From NCBI GenBank assembly GCA_017308235.1, contig JAFKFL010000017.1, positions 122,678-186,677 on the forward strand: DNA of 64,000 bases, in the 5' to 3' direction. Made by a program: the position numbers and the translations under genes. Positions 22,699 to 31,863 of this stretch are shown here, one piece after another; position 1 is the stretch's first letter; each line of letters starts with the position of its first letter. The notes under the pieces were generated by a model that worked only from the letters and a program-made list of their open reading frames with translations, ran no database searches and was not told where the DNA came from. This DNA is from Alphaproteobacteria bacterium (GTDB taxonomy: Bacteria > Pseudomonadota > Alphaproteobacteria > Reyranellales > Reyranellaceae).

Positions 22699-23562
22699 AT
22701 GGCGCGTTATGCCTATGTGAATGGCCGTTATGTCGATCATCGTCTCGCGAAAGTTCACGTCGAGGATAGGGGCTACCAACTCGCCGACGGCGTCTACGAG
22801 GTCGTGGGCGTGCGCGACGGCAAGTTGATCGATGAGACGCCGCACCTCGATCGCCTCGACCGCTCGCTGAAGGAATTGCGAATCGCGGCGCCCGTATCGC
22901 GCAAGACGCTGACGTTCGTCATCCGCGAGCTGATGCGCCGCAACCGACTGCGCGACGGCCTGATCTACATGCAAGTGACTCGCGGTGTTGCGCGACGCGA
23001 CCATGCCTTCCCGACGATCCCGGTGAAACCTGCTCTTGTGCTGACGACCAAGAACACCAAGCCTGTGGGTATCGATGTCGGTCCGGGAATCGCGATCAAA
23101 AGCCAGCGCGACATCCGCTGGGAGCGATGCGATATCAAGACCGTCGCCCTCCTGCCGAACGTGCTGGCCAAGCAGGCTGCGCGCGAGAGCGGCGCTTACG
23201 AGGCTTGGCTGGTCGATTCAGCGGGTTGCGTCACCGAAGGTGCTTCGACCAACGCCTGGATCGTGACGCGGGACGGCGAACTCGTGACGCGACAGACCGA
23301 CAACGGCATCCTCGCCGGCATCACCCGCGGCACGCTGAAGTCGATCGCCGATACGCTTCAACTCAAGCTGGTCGAGCGGCCGTTCAGTCTCACCGAAGCC
23401 AAGCAGGCGCGGGAGGCGTTCATCACCAGCGCCACATCGTTCGTCACGCCGGTCGTCAAGATCGATGGCGAGCCGGTGGGCGACGGCAAGCCGGGCCCGA
23501 CGGCGCGCCGTCTGCGCGAAGAATACGTCCGGTTTGCGGACACCGGCGAGGCGGTCGCTTGA
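22699..23562 (+). CDS. dat: D-amino-acid transaminase (class IV PLP aminotransferase)
   Basis: PLP enzyme of fold type IV, most like D-alanine transaminase, which exchanges D-Ala and D-Glu for peptidoglycan precursors. The 287 residues contain FEDRGY-like VEDRGYQLADGVYEV, the PLP lysine Lys147 in CDIKTVALLPN, ESGAYEAWLVD and the phosphate-cup region GASTNAWIV. Branched-chain aminotransferases share the fold, but the length and this genomic position after ntrX favour Dat. Start ATG 22699 follows GGGGGGAG. Coupled to the next gene by a TTGA overlap. Confidence 0.88.
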   Translation: MARYAYVNGRYVDHRLAKVHVEDRGYQLADGVYEVVGVRDGKLIDETPHLDRLDRSLKELRIAAPVSRKTLTFVIRELMRRNRLRDGLIYMQVTRGVARRDHAFPTIPVKPALVLTTKNTKPVGIDVGPGIAIKSQRDIRWERCDIKTVALLPNVLAKQAARESGAYEAWLVDSAGCVTEGASTNAWIVTRDGELVTRQTDNGILAGITRGTLKSIADTLQLKLVERPFSLTEAKQAREAFITSATSFVTPVVKIDGEPVGDGKPGPTARRLREEYVRFADTGEAVA

Positions 23563-24215
23563 ACAAGCCGGTCGCTTCAAAGCTGCCGCGCGCCATTCTG
23601 TTCGACTGGGACAACACGCTGGTCAATACTTGGCCGACTATCGTCGAATGCTACCGCGATACCTTCACTGCTCTCGGGCTGCCGCCATGGACCGCCCAGG
23701 AAGTGCAGGAGCGGGCGCACGGCTCGTTGCGCGACCTTTTTCCCACGCTGTTCGGCGCGCGCGCTGCCGAAGCCGAGCGCGTATTCTACGGAACATTTCA
23801 CCGCATCCATCTCGAGCGGCTCGAACCCTTGCCGGGAGCAGAGGCACTGCTAGCACGCGCCCACGCCTTCGGTTGCTACGTCGCGGTCGTCAGCAACAAG
23901 GTGGGTGAAAATCTGCGCGCAGAGCTGGCGCATCTCGGCTGGGGCCAGTGGATATCCAGGGCCGTCGGCGCGAAGGACGCAAAGCGGGACAAGCCGGCGC
24001 CGGATCCGATCTATCTCGCTCTCGAAGGCACGGGAATTGCGCCAGACGAACGCGTGTGGATGGTGGGCGACACACCCGCAGACCTGGAATGTGCCCACGC
24101 CGCCGGCTGTTTACCGGTATATTTCGGCTGTGTGGAACAGGTTTCTGTGCGACTGAAGGCGTTCCCACCGCGTCTGCATGCACGCAATTGTCATGAGCTC
24201 GCGGCATTGCTTTGA
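23559..24215 (+). CDS. HAD-family phosphatase
   Basis: A 218-residue haloacid dehalogenase-type hydrolase of the phosphoglycolate phosphatase-like group. Motif I is FDWDNTLVNT with nucleophile Asp16 and Asp18, a helical cap follows, motif II is VVSNKVG, and motif IV is WMVGDTPADLECAHAAG. It probably starts at TTG 23559, overlapping the dat stop, since no ATG or GTG occurs before motif I. The substrate is unknown; co-transcription with dat and hfq is likely. Confidence 0.85.
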   Translation: MNKPVASKLPRAILFDWDNTLVNTWPTIVECYRDTFTALGLPPWTAQEVQERAHGSLRDLFPTLFGARAAEAERVFYGTFHRIHLERLEPLPGAEALLARAHAFGCYVAVVSNKVGENLRAELAHLGWGQWISRAVGAKDAKRDKPAPDPIYLALEGTGIAPDERVWMVGDTPADLECAHAAGCLPVYFGCVEQVSVRLKAFPPRLHARNCHELAALL

Positions 24216-24321
24216 CCGCGGTGTCGCCTATATTTGGGTTACTTGGTAGCGGGAAGAGACCCGTACCTTCTTAACCGGTGGCCGTCAGGTGTGCCGGGCG
24301 CCCAGCAAGAGGCCAAAAAAC

Positions 24322-24564
24322 ATGAGCGAAAAGGCACAAAATGTTCAGGATGTCTTCCTGAACCATCTGCGCAAGAACAAGACACCCGTCACGATCTTCC
24401 TGGTCAACGGTGTCAAACTGCAGGGAATCGTCACCTGGTTCGACAATTTCTCGGTGCTGCTGCGCCGGGATGGCCATTCGCAGCTTGTCTACAAGCACGC
24501 GATTTCGACCATCATGCCGGTCACACCCGTGCAGTTGTTCGATGGTGATAAAGCCGAAGGCTGA
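24322..24564 (+). CDS. hfq: RNA chaperone Hfq
   Basis: Hexameric Sm-like protein that pairs small RNAs with mRNAs. The 80-residue protein has the Sm1 block [39 protein letters not shown] and the Sm2 block [10 protein letters not shown], with the alphaproteobacterial short C-terminus. The 106-base gap before it could hold its own promoter: TATATT at 24229-24234 is a fair -10, but no convincing -35 was found. Followed directly by hflX, the usual arrangement. Confidence 0.97.
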   Translation: MSEKAQNVQDVFLNHLRKNKTPVTIFLVNGVKLQGIVTWFDNFSVLLRRDGHSQLVYKHAISTIMPVTPVQLFDGDKAEG

Positions 24565-24565
24565 T

Positions 24566-25915
24566 TTGACAGACAATATCGAGCTTAACGGTCACGACAG
24601 ACGTCAGCGAACTCCGCAAGAGACGGCGCGACCCGCGACCATCGCGGCGGTGCTGAGTCCTCACTGGGCGGGAACGCCGGGCGAGCAACGCGAGAGCGGC
24701 GCAAAGCTCGAGGAAGTGGTGGGCCTCGCACGCGCCATTGATCTCGACGTGGGTCTTGCACAGGCGGTGCCCATGCGTCGCATGACGCCGGCGACGTTGC
24801 TTGGCAAAGGCACCGTGGAACGCCTGCGCGCTGCTGTGGAAGAGCAGGGGATCGGCCTCGTCATCGTCGATGACAGGCTTACGCCCGTTCAGCAGCGCAA
24901 TCTCGAGAGGGCTTGGAATACGAAAGTCATCGATCGTACCGGGCTGATCCTCGAGATCTTTGGCGCGCGGGCACGCACGCATGAAGGTCGCCTGCAGGTC
25001 GAGTTGGCGGCGCTCGATTATCAGCGCGGCCGTCTTGTGCGATCCTGGACCCACTTGGAACGCCAGCGTGGCGGCTTTGGCTTCCTGGGTGGCCCCGGTG
25101 AATCACAGATCGAGATCGATCGCCGCCTGATCGGCGAGCGCATCGTCAGGATCAAGCGCGACCTCGAGGCTGTGAAACGGACTCGTGCCGTGAATCGCGC
25201 TGGCCGCCGCAAGGCTCACCTGCCGACGGTAGCGCTTGTGGGCTATACCAACGCCGGCAAATCGACCTTGTTCAACCGCCTCTCGGGCGCCCAGGTGATG
25301 GCCAAGGACCTGCTGTTCGCAACGCTCGATCCGACGATGCGCGCGATCGAATTGCCCAACGGCCACGAATGTGTGATCTCCGATACGGTTGGCTTTGTGT
25401 CCGATCTGCCGACGCATCTTGTTGCCGCTTTCCGGGCGACGCTTGAGGAAGTGATCGAGGCCGATCTGATCATCCACGTCCGCGATATCGCTCATCCCGA
25501 TAGCGAGCGTCAGCGCGCCGATGTCGAGGCGGTGTTGCAGGCGCTTGGGGCGATCGAAGAGGGCGGTGGGACGCCCATGATCGAAGCGCTCAACAAGATC
25601 GATGCTCTGCAGCCGGAGCAGCGACACATCCTGCAGACGAAAGCCTCGACCGGGACCGAGCGGGAACGTCAGTTTCCTGTATCGGCGTGCAGTGGGGAGG
25701 GCGTCGATGCGCTTCTGTTGGCGATCGAGGAGTTCCTCGGCCGTGACGTCGCCGCCCGCGAGGTCGCGGTGCCGCTGAGCGATGGCGCCACGATCGCCTG
25801 GCTCTACCGGAACGGCGATGTGCGCAGCCGCCACGACGATGGCGAAATGGCCCGCCTGACGGTGGCGCTGGACGCTGCTGCGGCAGCCCGATTTGAGCGC
25901 AGGAGTGCTCGTTGA
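24566..25915 (+). CDS. hflX: GTPase HflX
   Basis: Ribosome-associated GTPase that splits or rescues stalled 70S ribosomes. The 449 residues show the N-terminal HflX domain (RTGLILEIFGARARTHEG, YQRGRLVRSWTHLERQRGG, GGPGESQIEIDRR), then the G domain with GYTNAGKST (about residue 226), the DTVGFVSDLP switch and NKID. The start is uncertain: TTG 24566, just past the hfq stop and after GAAGG, is used here; ATG 24542 inside hfq is the alternative. Confidence 0.95.
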   Translation: MTDNIELNGHDRRQRTPQETARPATIAAVLSPHWAGTPGEQRESGAKLEEVVGLARAIDLDVGLAQAVPMRRMTPATLLGKGTVERLRAAVEEQGIGLVIVDDRLTPVQQRNLERAWNTKVIDRTGLILEIFGARARTHEGRLQVELAALDYQRGRLVRSWTHLERQRGGFGFLGGPGESQIEIDRRLIGERIVRIKRDLEAVKRTRAVNRAGRRKAHLPTVALVGYTNAGKSTLFNRLSGAQVMAKDLLFATLDPTMRAIELPNGHECVISDTVGFVSDLPTHLVAAFRATLEEVIEADLIIHVRDIAHPDSERQRADVEAVLQALGAIEEGGGTPMIEALNKIDALQPEQRHILQTKASTGTERERQFPVSACSGEGVDALLLAIEEFLGRDVAAREVAVPLSDGATIAWLYRNGDVRSRHDDGEMARLTVALDAAAAARFERRSAR

Positions 25916-25940
25916 CACCCGGTGTCGGCGCTTTCTATAA
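25912..25940 (+). promoter_or_regulatory. Strong promoter-like sequence upstream of groES
   Basis: TTGACA (25912-25917) and CTATAA (25935-25940) are separated by 17 bases and overlap the hflX stop codon. Transcription would start around 25947, 27 bases before the groES ATG. A CIRCE operator was looked for and not found. The match is close to the housekeeping consensus. Confidence 0.5.
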
Positions 25941-25973
25941 GCGGCGCGGGTTCTTCATACGAAGGAAAAGACC

Positions 25974-26261
25974 ATGAAATTCAGCCCGTTACACGATCGG
26001 CTGCTGCTGAAGCCGCTCTCTGCCGAGACCAAGACCAAGGCCGGTATCATCATCCCCGACACGGCGCAGGAAAAGCCGATGCAGGGCGAGGTCGTCGCGG
26101 TCGGCAAGGGCAAGCGCCTCGAAGACGGTCGCCTACAACCACTCGGTGTGAAAATCGGTGACAAGGTGATCTACGGCAAGTGGTCGGGCACCGAGGTCAA
26201 GCTCGACGGCGCCGACCACGTGATCCTGAAGGAAGAGGATCTGTTCGGGATCCTCGGCTGA
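25974..26261 (+). CDS. groES: Co-chaperonin GroES, no groEL adjacent
   Basis: A 95-residue Gro[13 protein letters not shown] at the start, the mobile loop [14 protein letters not shown] that docks on Gro[16 protein letters not shown], and [12 protein letters not shown] at the end. All expected regions are present, so it should be functional. Normally groES precedes groEL; here the next gene, five bases on, is an inositol-phosphatase family member. It is therefore an extra copy or an isolated one. AAGGAAAAG supplies a ribosome binding site. Confidence 0.95.
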   Translation: MKFSPLHDRLLLKPLSAETKTKAGIIIPDTAQEKPMQGEVVAVGKGKRLEDGRLQPLGVKIGDKVIYGKWSGTEVKLDGADHVILKEEDLFGILG

Positions 26262-26266
26262 CCGAC

Positions 26267-27103
26267 ATGCTGGGTGCCGGCGACCTCCAACGCGTCGCCG
26301 AGCTGATGCGCGAGACGGCCGCGGCCGAGCTAGTGCCGAGATTTCGCAACCTCGCGCAGGAAGACATCCGCCAGAAGCGCCCGGGCGACGTGGTTACCGT
26401 CGCCGATGTCGCCGCTGAGCAACGCCTGGCATCGGGGCTGGCAAAGATACTGCCGGGTGTACCGGTCGTCGGCGAGGAATCGGTCGAGGCGGATGCGGGT
26501 CTTCTCGACTTGATTGGTCGCCCTGGCGAGAGCTGCTGGATCGTCGATCCCCTCGACGGCACGTCCAACTTTGCGGCCGGCCGCGATCGTTTCGCCATCA
26601 TCGTCTGCCTGGTGCATGACGCCGTGACGATCGGAGGTTGGATCCTCGATGTGCCCAATGATCGGATCGCCATGGCGATCCTGGGACAGGGGGTAACCTT
26701 GGAGGGTGCGCCTATCGCCGGCTTGGCGCATCATCGGCCACCACGTGGCTATGTCGGGTTCAAGACGCGCAAGGAATTCGATCGCCAGCTGTCGCCGGAA
26801 CAACGCCGGATGTTGGGAGACCTGACGCCACTCAACTGCGCCGGCCGCGAGTACATCGAGATCTTGAGCGGCAACCGTGAATTCAGCCTCTACCGTCAGA
26901 CCAAGCCGTGGGATCATGCGGCAGGCGCACTTATGGTGACGGAAGCGGGGGGCGCGGCCATAAAGTTCGATGGCGCACCTTATCGGCCAGCGGGAGGACT
27001 CGACTCGGGGATCATCACCGCGGCGACGCCTGAGGTACTGGCCGACGTCAGGTCGGCGTTAGAAGCTGCCCAGATGCCGCTTCTGTCGCCGCGTCCAAAC
27101 TAG
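26267..27103 (+). CDS. Inositol monophosphatase family protein
   Basis: A 278-residue Li+-sensitive phosphatase-fold protein. Metal-binding motifs: VGEESVE with the Glu, DPLDGTSNFAAG (about residues 94-105) and WDHAAGALMVTEAGG near the C-terminus. Substrates in the family include inositol phosphate, histidinol phosphate, PAP and fructose-1,6-bisphosphate; nothing here decides between them. It starts 6 bases after groES, and its stop TAG shares the bases CTAG with the stop of convergent mazG. Confidence 0.88.
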   Translation: MLGAGDLQRVAELMRETAAAELVPRFRNLAQEDIRQKRPGDVVTVADVAAEQRLASGLAKILPGVPVVGEESVEADAGLLDLIGRPGESCWIVDPLDGTSNFAAGRDRFAIIVCLVHDAVTIGGWILDVPNDRIAMAILGQGVTLEGAPIAGLAHHRPPRGYVGFKTRKEFDRQLSPEQRRMLGDLTPLNCAGREYIEILSGNREFSLYRQTKPWDHAAGALMVTEAGGAAIKFDGAPYRPAGGLDSGIITAATPEVLADVRSALEAAQMPLLSPRPN

Positions 27104-27930
27104 GGCTTGCCCTTCGCCTCTTGCCAGAGCGCTTCCATTTCCTCCAGCGTGGCGTCGGCAGGTCGGCGGCCCTGGTCGGCAAGGCGGCTCTCAACATATC
27201 GGAACCGGCGTTCGAACTTGTCGTTGGTCGAGCGTAGTGCAGCTTCGGGGTCGACCTTGCAGTGCCGGGCAAGGTTCGCCACGGCGAACAGCACGTCGCC
27301 CATTTCGTCAGCAACCCGCACTGGATCTTGCGTGCCAGCACTGATCTCTGCGCGGAGCTCGCCCAGCTCTTCCTCGATCTTGTCGATCACCGGTCCGATC
27401 TCCTTCCAGTCGAACCCCACGCGCGCCGCCCGCTTCTGCAGTTTCTCTGCACGCAGCAGGGCGGGTAGGGCGCGCGCCACTCCGTCCAATGTCCCTGTCG
27501 GCGCGCTGCCGTTCTTGCCGGCACGCTCTGCCGCTTTCCGGGCTTCCCAAGACACGGTCTGAGCGTTCGCGTCGGTGATCTTGAGGTCGCCAAATACATG
27601 CGGATGACGGTCCACCATCTTATCCGCGATCGCCTGGGCCACGTCCTGGAACGCGAAGGCGCCAGCCTCCGACGCCATCTGGGCGTGGTAGACGACCTGC
27701 AGCAGGAGGTCGCCCAGCTCTTCCTTGAGCGCCGGCATGTCGTCGCGCTCGATGGCGTCCGCGACCTCGTAGGCTTCCTCGATGGTATAGGGCGATATCG
27801 TGCGGAAGGTCTGGTCGATGTCCCACGGGCAGCCGTGCTGCCGGTCGCGCAGCCACGCCATGACCGCGAGAAGCCGGGCCAGGGGTTCCTTGGGGAGCTT
27901 TTCAGGCGTGGGTTTATCGACCGGGGCCAT
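27100..27930 (-). CDS. mazG: Nucleoside triphosphate pyrophosphohydrolase MazG
   Basis: House-cleaning all-alpha NTP pyrophosphatase. The 276 residues contain two MazG repeats: the first with CPWDIDQTFRTI, IEEAYEVADAIE and KEELGDLLLQVVYHA (the metal-binding Glu/Asp residues), the second with IEEELGELRAEI and DEMGDVLFAVANLAR. The Lys-rich tail ALWQEAKGK is typical. Its start is immediately followed, on the 5' side, by a 58-base AT-rich spacer that separates it from the unknown secreted protein. Confidence 0.95.
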   Translation of the reverse strand: MAPVDKPTPEKLPKEPLARLLAVMAWLRDRQHGCPWDIDQTFRTISPYTIEEAYEVADAIERDDMPALKEELGDLLLQVVYHAQMASEAGAFAFQDVAQAIADKMVDRHPHVFGDLKITDANAQTVSWEARKAAERAGKNGSAPTGTLDGVARALPALLRAEKLQKRAARVGFDWKEIGPVIDKIEEELGELRAEISAGTQDPVRVADEMGDVLFAVANLARHCKVDPEAALRSTNDKFERRFRYVESRLADQGRRPADATLEEMEALWQEAKGKP

Positions 27931-27988
27931 GTACGATTATCGTATAATATATATTATGACAAATTTATCTTTATGAAGAAAAAACATG

Positions 27989-28687
27989 TCATTGAGGCTC
28001 CATTTTTATATTTTTCTTTAGAAGAGCCAAAAGCTTCAAACCTCGCCCTCCTTGGCTTGCCGGCACACCCAAAGTCATCAGCACGCCTTCCTTGGGATCG
28101 GAAGGATTGGCCGTGATGACATCGAACACGGTACGCGACTCGCGGTCGCCCTGACTGGGCGGAACGTTCTCGTAGACCATGAGGTAGGACCCGTCGCCAA
28201 GCTTGCGCGCCTGGCCCTTGGTCGGTGGCCGCCGTGCCTCGATCGTGCCGACCTTGGTCGTGGCATACTGTTCGGCGTTGTCGACGCCTTCGGAAGCAAA
28301 GTCGACCCGCCAGAGGATCAGCCGGTAGCTCTGGTCGGCGTTGTAGGCGACGCCGCGGTCCTGATCCTGGATTGCCTGCCAGCCGAGCGGCACGGCTGCA
28401 TCTATCTTGACGACTTTGAACCGTAGCCGCGCCAAGCCATTGGCGGTGTCGATCCCCAGTATCTGGGCATGTGACGGCCCTGGACCGTCCGCGATCATAG
28501 AATCTCTACGGCTGAAGCTCGCGCCATTATCGGCAGTGGCAAAGTCCTTGAAGGTCATTCCGCCGGCATCGAGATTGCTCTGTGCCTGAGCCGACCCGGC
28601 CCAACAGAGCGCAAGCACCGTCACGAGGAGCAACCGGCGAGCGGACTCCTTTTGTTTATGTTCGTCTATAAGCTTAGGAAAATTCAT
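27989..28687 (-). CDS. Hypothetical secreted protein with AT-rich ends
   Basis: I do not recognise the family. The 232-residue product has a signal peptide: a charged start (KLIDEHKQKESARR), a hydrophobic core (LLLVTVLALCWAGSA) and an AQA cleavage site near residue 36. The mature part is mixed alpha/beta with no Cys pair and no obvious catalytic motif. The gene body is GC-rich, but both ends and both flanks (27931-27990 and 28640-28730) are strikingly AT-rich for this genome, so the locus may be recently acquired or the flanks may carry regulatory sequence. Lies between MBL hydrolase and mazG on the same strand. Confidence 0.65.
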   Translation of the reverse strand: MNFPKLIDEHKQKESARRLLLVTVLALCWAGSAQAQSNLDAGGMTFKDFATADNGASFSRRDSMIADGPGPSHAQILGIDTANGLARLRFKVVKIDAAVPLGWQAIQDQDRGVAYNADQSYRLILWRVDFASEGVDNAEQYATTKVGTIEARRPPTKGQARKLGDGSYLMVYENVPPSQGDRESRTVFDVITANPSDPKEGVLMTLGVPASQGGRGLKLLALLKKNIKMEPQ

Positions 28688-28707
28688 TAATATATTGAAA
28701 TAGATGT

Positions 28708-29481
28708 CTATTTTTCATCTATCATCAAGCCGTCATAACAAGGAGAGACGTGCGCCGGCGTCCGGCGATCCAGCTCAGCATAGTCCATGTCGATGTGGAG
28801 ATTGGTCAAAAAAGCCCGTTGGGGGCGCACCTGTTCGATCCATTCCAGGGCCAGGTCGAGATGTGCGTGCGTCGGATGCGGCCGATATCGCATCGCATCG
28901 ACGATCATTACCTCTACACCACGCAGGGTCTCGAAGGCCGCTGCCGGCAAAGCAACGACATCGTTGACATAGGCGATCCGGCCGAAGCGAAAGCCCAGTG
29001 AAGGGATGGTGCCATGGTCCAGCGGGATGGGGGTCACGGCCAATCCCCCTGCCTTGAACGTCCCCTGGATCTCGTTGGCACGGTAGAGCGGATTGTAGAA
29101 GCCGCCCTCCTCCGCATCGAAGCAATAGCCGAAGCGCCGACGCAGGATGCCGAGTGTGCGCTTGTCGGCCCAGGCCTCGATCACGCCCTGGCGAAAGACG
29201 TAGGGGCGCAGGTCGTCAATGCCGTGGCACTGGTCGGCGTGGTCATGGGTCCAGATCACGGCATCGATATGCTCGACCTTGGCGGCGAGAAGCTGCGTCC
29301 GAAGATCCGGTGACGTGTCGACGAGCAGGGTCTTGCCCTGATCCTGCACCAGGATCGAGCAACGGGTGCGCCGGTTGCGAGGATCTTGCGGGTCAGCCGC
29401 CCCCCAGTCGCCCAGCCCGCCGTTTCCGCCCACGCGCGGCACGCCGCCTGAAGTTCCGCAGCCCAGGATCGTCACGCGCAT
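28708..29481 (-). CDS. MBL-fold metal-dependent hydrolase (PhnP-like)
   Basis: A 257-residue metallo-beta-lactamase fold phosphodiesterase-like protein: ILGCGTSGGVPRVGG at the start, the metal motif THDHADQCHGIDDL, and later LDHGTIPSLGFRF and THAHLDLALEWIE. PhnP and related cyclic-phosphodiesterases share these marks. ATG 29481 overlaps the tatD stop by about ten bases. It is the last gene of the conserved tmk-holB-metG-tatD string. Confidence 0.9.
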   Translation of the reverse strand: MRVTILGCGTSGGVPRVGGNGGLGDWGAADPQDPRNRRTRCSILVQDQGKTLLVDTSPDLRTQLLAAKVEHIDAVIWTHDHADQCHGIDDLRPYVFRQGVIEAWADKRTLGILRRRFGYCFDAEEGGFYNPLYRANEIQGTFKAGGLAVTPIPLDHGTIPSLGFRFGRIAYVNDVVALPAAAFETLRGVEVMIVDAMRYRPHPTHAHLDLALEWIEQVRPQRAFLTNLHIDMDYAELDRRTPAHVSPCYDGLMIDEK

Positions 29482-30260
29482 GCCGACCGCTCTGCCTTGG
29501 CAAACAGCCGGAAGAAATTCTCGGTCGTGACCGCCTCGAGTTCGGCAATGCTTACGCTCTTGAGCTCCGCGACCTTGGCGGCGGTATGGGCGACAAAGGC
29601 TGGCTCGTTGGTCTTGCCTCGCCGGGGCACCGGCGCGAGGTAAGGCGCGTCGGTCTCGACCAGCAGGCGATCGAGCGGTAGCTCGCGCACGATCGTGCGA
29701 AGGCCTTCGGCGGCTTTGAACGTCACGATCCCGGAAATGGAAATGTACATACCGAGCGCCAGCGCGCGTTTTGCGACCTCGGAGCCGGAGCTGAAGCAAT
29801 GGATCAGTCCGGTGAAGGCGCCCTTCGCGTATTCGTCCTCGAGGATATCGCCGGTCTCGGTGTCGGCATCGCGGGTATGGACGATGAGCGGCAGCCCGGT
29901 TTCGCGCGCTGCCGTGATGTGCGTGCGAAAGCTTTCGGCCTGCTCATCACGCGGGCTGTGCTCGTAGTAGAAGTCCAACCCGGTTTCGCCGATTCCCACG
30001 ACCTTGGAATGCCGGGTCGCCTCGATAAGGCGATCGGGGGCGCGCTGCCCCTCCTCCTTCGCCTCGTGTGGATGCACGCCGACCGAGCACCAGATGTTGG
30101 AATGCCGTTCGGCGATGGCGCGCACGCGGTCGAATTGGTCAAGACGCGTGCCAATGGTCAACATGCCCGCGACACCTGCCGTTCGTGCACGCGCCAGTAC
30201 GCCGGCTTCATCGTTGGACAGCTCTGGAAAGTCGAGATGGCAGTGGCTGTCGATCAGCAT
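29472..30260 (-). CDS. tatD: TatD-family metal-dependent deoxyribonuclease
   Basis: Cytosolic TIM-barrel hydrolase of the YcfH/TatD family. The 262 residues show the metal motif DSHCHLDF (His6, His8), GVHPHEAKE, GETGLDFYY, LIVHTRDAD, IHCFSSG and LVETDAPYLAPVP. ATG 30260 lies two bases before the stop of metG, the usual order metG-tatD-MBL. The family has 3'-5' DNase activity; the physiological role in this organism is not shown. Confidence 0.95.
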   Translation of the reverse strand: MLIDSHCHLDFPELSNDEAGVLARARTAGVAGMLTIGTRLDQFDRVRAIAERHSNIWCSVGVHPHEAKEEGQRAPDRLIEATRHSKVVGIGETGLDFYYEHSPRDEQAESFRTHITAARETGLPLIVHTRDADTETGDILEDEYAKGAFTGLIHCFSSGSEVAKRALALGMYISISGIVTFKAAEGLRTIVRELPLDRLLVETDAPYLAPVPRRGKTNEPAFVAHTAAKVAELKSVSIAELEAVTTENFFRLFAKAERSACA

Positions 30261-30261
30261 C

Positions 30262-31812
30262 TCAGCTCGCAGCCTTCGCTGCTTCGACGAAGCGTGGGAA
30301 AACGCCTTCCGGCTTCGGCAGCGGCGTCCCTGATTGAATCTCCCGCTCGAAAGCGGCAAACGACCGGTTGTCTGCCGGCACCGCGAGCTGATCGAGGATC
30401 TTTGCCGTCGAACCGGGCATGAAGGGCTGCACCAACAACGTTACGCGGCGGATAGTTTCGGCCAGCACCCAGAGCACCGTGTCGCGCCGTGTTGGATCGG
30501 TCTTGGCGAGTGCCCACGGCGCCTGCGCATCGACATAGCGGTTGGCGTCGGCAACCACTTCCCAGGTGGCCGTCAGGGCGCGATGGAATGCCTGCTCGTC
30601 GAGCTCCGCCCGCACGATGGCGAGCAGGCCACGGGCGCGGTCGAGCAGCGCGTGGTCGGCCGCCTGCAGCGCTCCCTTGGCGGGCACCTTGCCGTCGCAG
30701 TTCTTGGCCACGATCGACAGTACGCGCTGGCAGAGATTGCCGTAGGCGTTGGCGAGATCGCCATTCAGGCGGCCAATCAGGGCGCGCTTCTGGAAATCGC
30801 CGTCATTGCCGAACGGCACCTCGCGCAACAGGAAATAGCGCACCGGGTCGAGGCCGTAGGTCTTCACCAGATCGATCGGGTCAATGACATTGCCGAGCGA
30901 CTTGGAGATCTTCTGACCCTCGTTGGTCCACCAACCGTGCGCGAAGACGCGCCTCGGCGGTTCGACACCGGCGGCCATCAAGAAGGCCGGCCAGAACACG
31001 CAGTGAAAACGGATGATGTCCTTGCCGACCATGTGCAGGTCGGCCGGCCAGTATTTCCAGAGCGGATTGTTCGTGTCGGGATAGCCGCACTCGGTGATGT
31101 AGTTGGTGAGTGCGTCCAGCCACACGTACATGATGTGCTTCGGATCGCCCGGCACCGGGATGCCCCAGGAGAAGCTGGTGCGCGAGACGGAGAGGTCCTG
31201 CAGCCCACCCTTCACGAAGCTGATGACTTCGTTGCGGCGGCTCTCGGGGCCGATGAAGCTCGGGTTCTTCTCGTAGAAAGCCAGCAGCCGGTCGGTCCAG
31301 GCCGAGAGCTTGAAAAAATAAGATGGCTCCTCGACCCATTCGACCTCGGCGCCAGTCGAAATGGCACGACGCTTGTTGTCGGGCCCGATTTCCGTTTCGC
31401 CTTCCACGAAATAGGTCTCGTCACGCACCGAGTACCAGCCGGCATATTTGCCCAGGTAGATGTCGCCCGCCGCGACCAGCTTCTCCCATAGCGCCTGGCA
31501 GGCCGCGTAGTGACGCTTCTCCGTGGTGCGGATGAAGTTGTCGGGGCTGTAGTTCATGGCAACGACGAGGTCTCGGAAGGACTGGCTTACTTTGTCCGTA
31601 AAAGCCTGTGGGTCCATGCCAGCGGCCGCCGCGGCCTTCTCGATCTTCTGGCCGTGCTCGTCGGTGCCGGTGAGGAAATGGACGTCGCGCCCGTCCAGCC
31701 GCATGAAGCGCGCCAGCACATCGCAGGCAAGGCTGGTGTAGGCATGCCCGATGTGGGGCACGTCGTTCACATAATAGATGGGCGTCGTGATGTAATAAGT
31801 GCGACTCGACAT
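30262..31812 (-). CDS. metG: Methionyl-tRNA synthetase
   Basis: Class I synthetase that charges tRNA-Met. The 516-residue length is the short form without the C-terminal tRNA-binding domain. HIGH box at residues 20-23 (VPHIGHAYT), WFRLS-equivalent region YFFKLSAWTDRLL, and the KMSKS box as KISKS at about 301-305. No zinc-knuckle cysteines are seen in the connective peptide, as in many alphaproteobacterial forms. Lies between holB (51-base gap) and tatD. Confidence 0.97.
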   Translation of the reverse strand: MSSRTYYITTPIYYVNDVPHIGHAYTSLACDVLARFMRLDGRDVHFLTGTDEHGQKIEKAAAAAGMDPQAFTDKVSQSFRDLVVAMNYSPDNFIRTTEKRHYAACQALWEKLVAAGDIYLGKYAGWYSVRDETYFVEGETEIGPDNKRRAISTGAEVEWVEEPSYFFKLSAWTDRLLAFYEKNPSFIGPESRRNEVISFVKGGLQDLSVSRTSFSWGIPVPGDPKHIMYVWLDALTNYITECGYPDTNNPLWKYWPADLHMVGKDIIRFHCVFWPAFLMAAGVEPPRRVFAHGWWTNEGQKISKSLGNVIDPIDLVKTYGLDPVRYFLLREVPFGNDGDFQKRALIGRLNGDLANAYGNLCQRVLSIVAKNCDGKVPAKGALQAADHALLDRARGLLAIVRAELDEQAFHRALTATWEVVADANRYVDAQAPWALAKTDPTRRDTVLWVLAETIRRVTLLVQPFMPGSTAKILDQLAVPADNRSFAAFEREIQSGTPLPKPEGVFPRFVEAAKAAS

Positions 31813-31863
31813 GATGACTTAACTCCGGACCGCTGCCCCTCCCGGAGCGCCGGGTCCAGCGCG

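Noticed and set aside
24205..24234. Heat-shock promoter before hfq
   Set aside because: CCTATATT is a good -10, but the -35 (TTGACC) is only 11 bases away and other candidates are weak.
25890..25973. CIRCE operator upstream of groES
   Set aside because: GAGTGCTC resembles one half-site but no inverted partner was found at the right distance.
27931..28730. Insertion sequence around the AT-rich hypothetical gene
   Set aside because: No transposase frame, no terminal inverted repeats and no target-site duplication visible.
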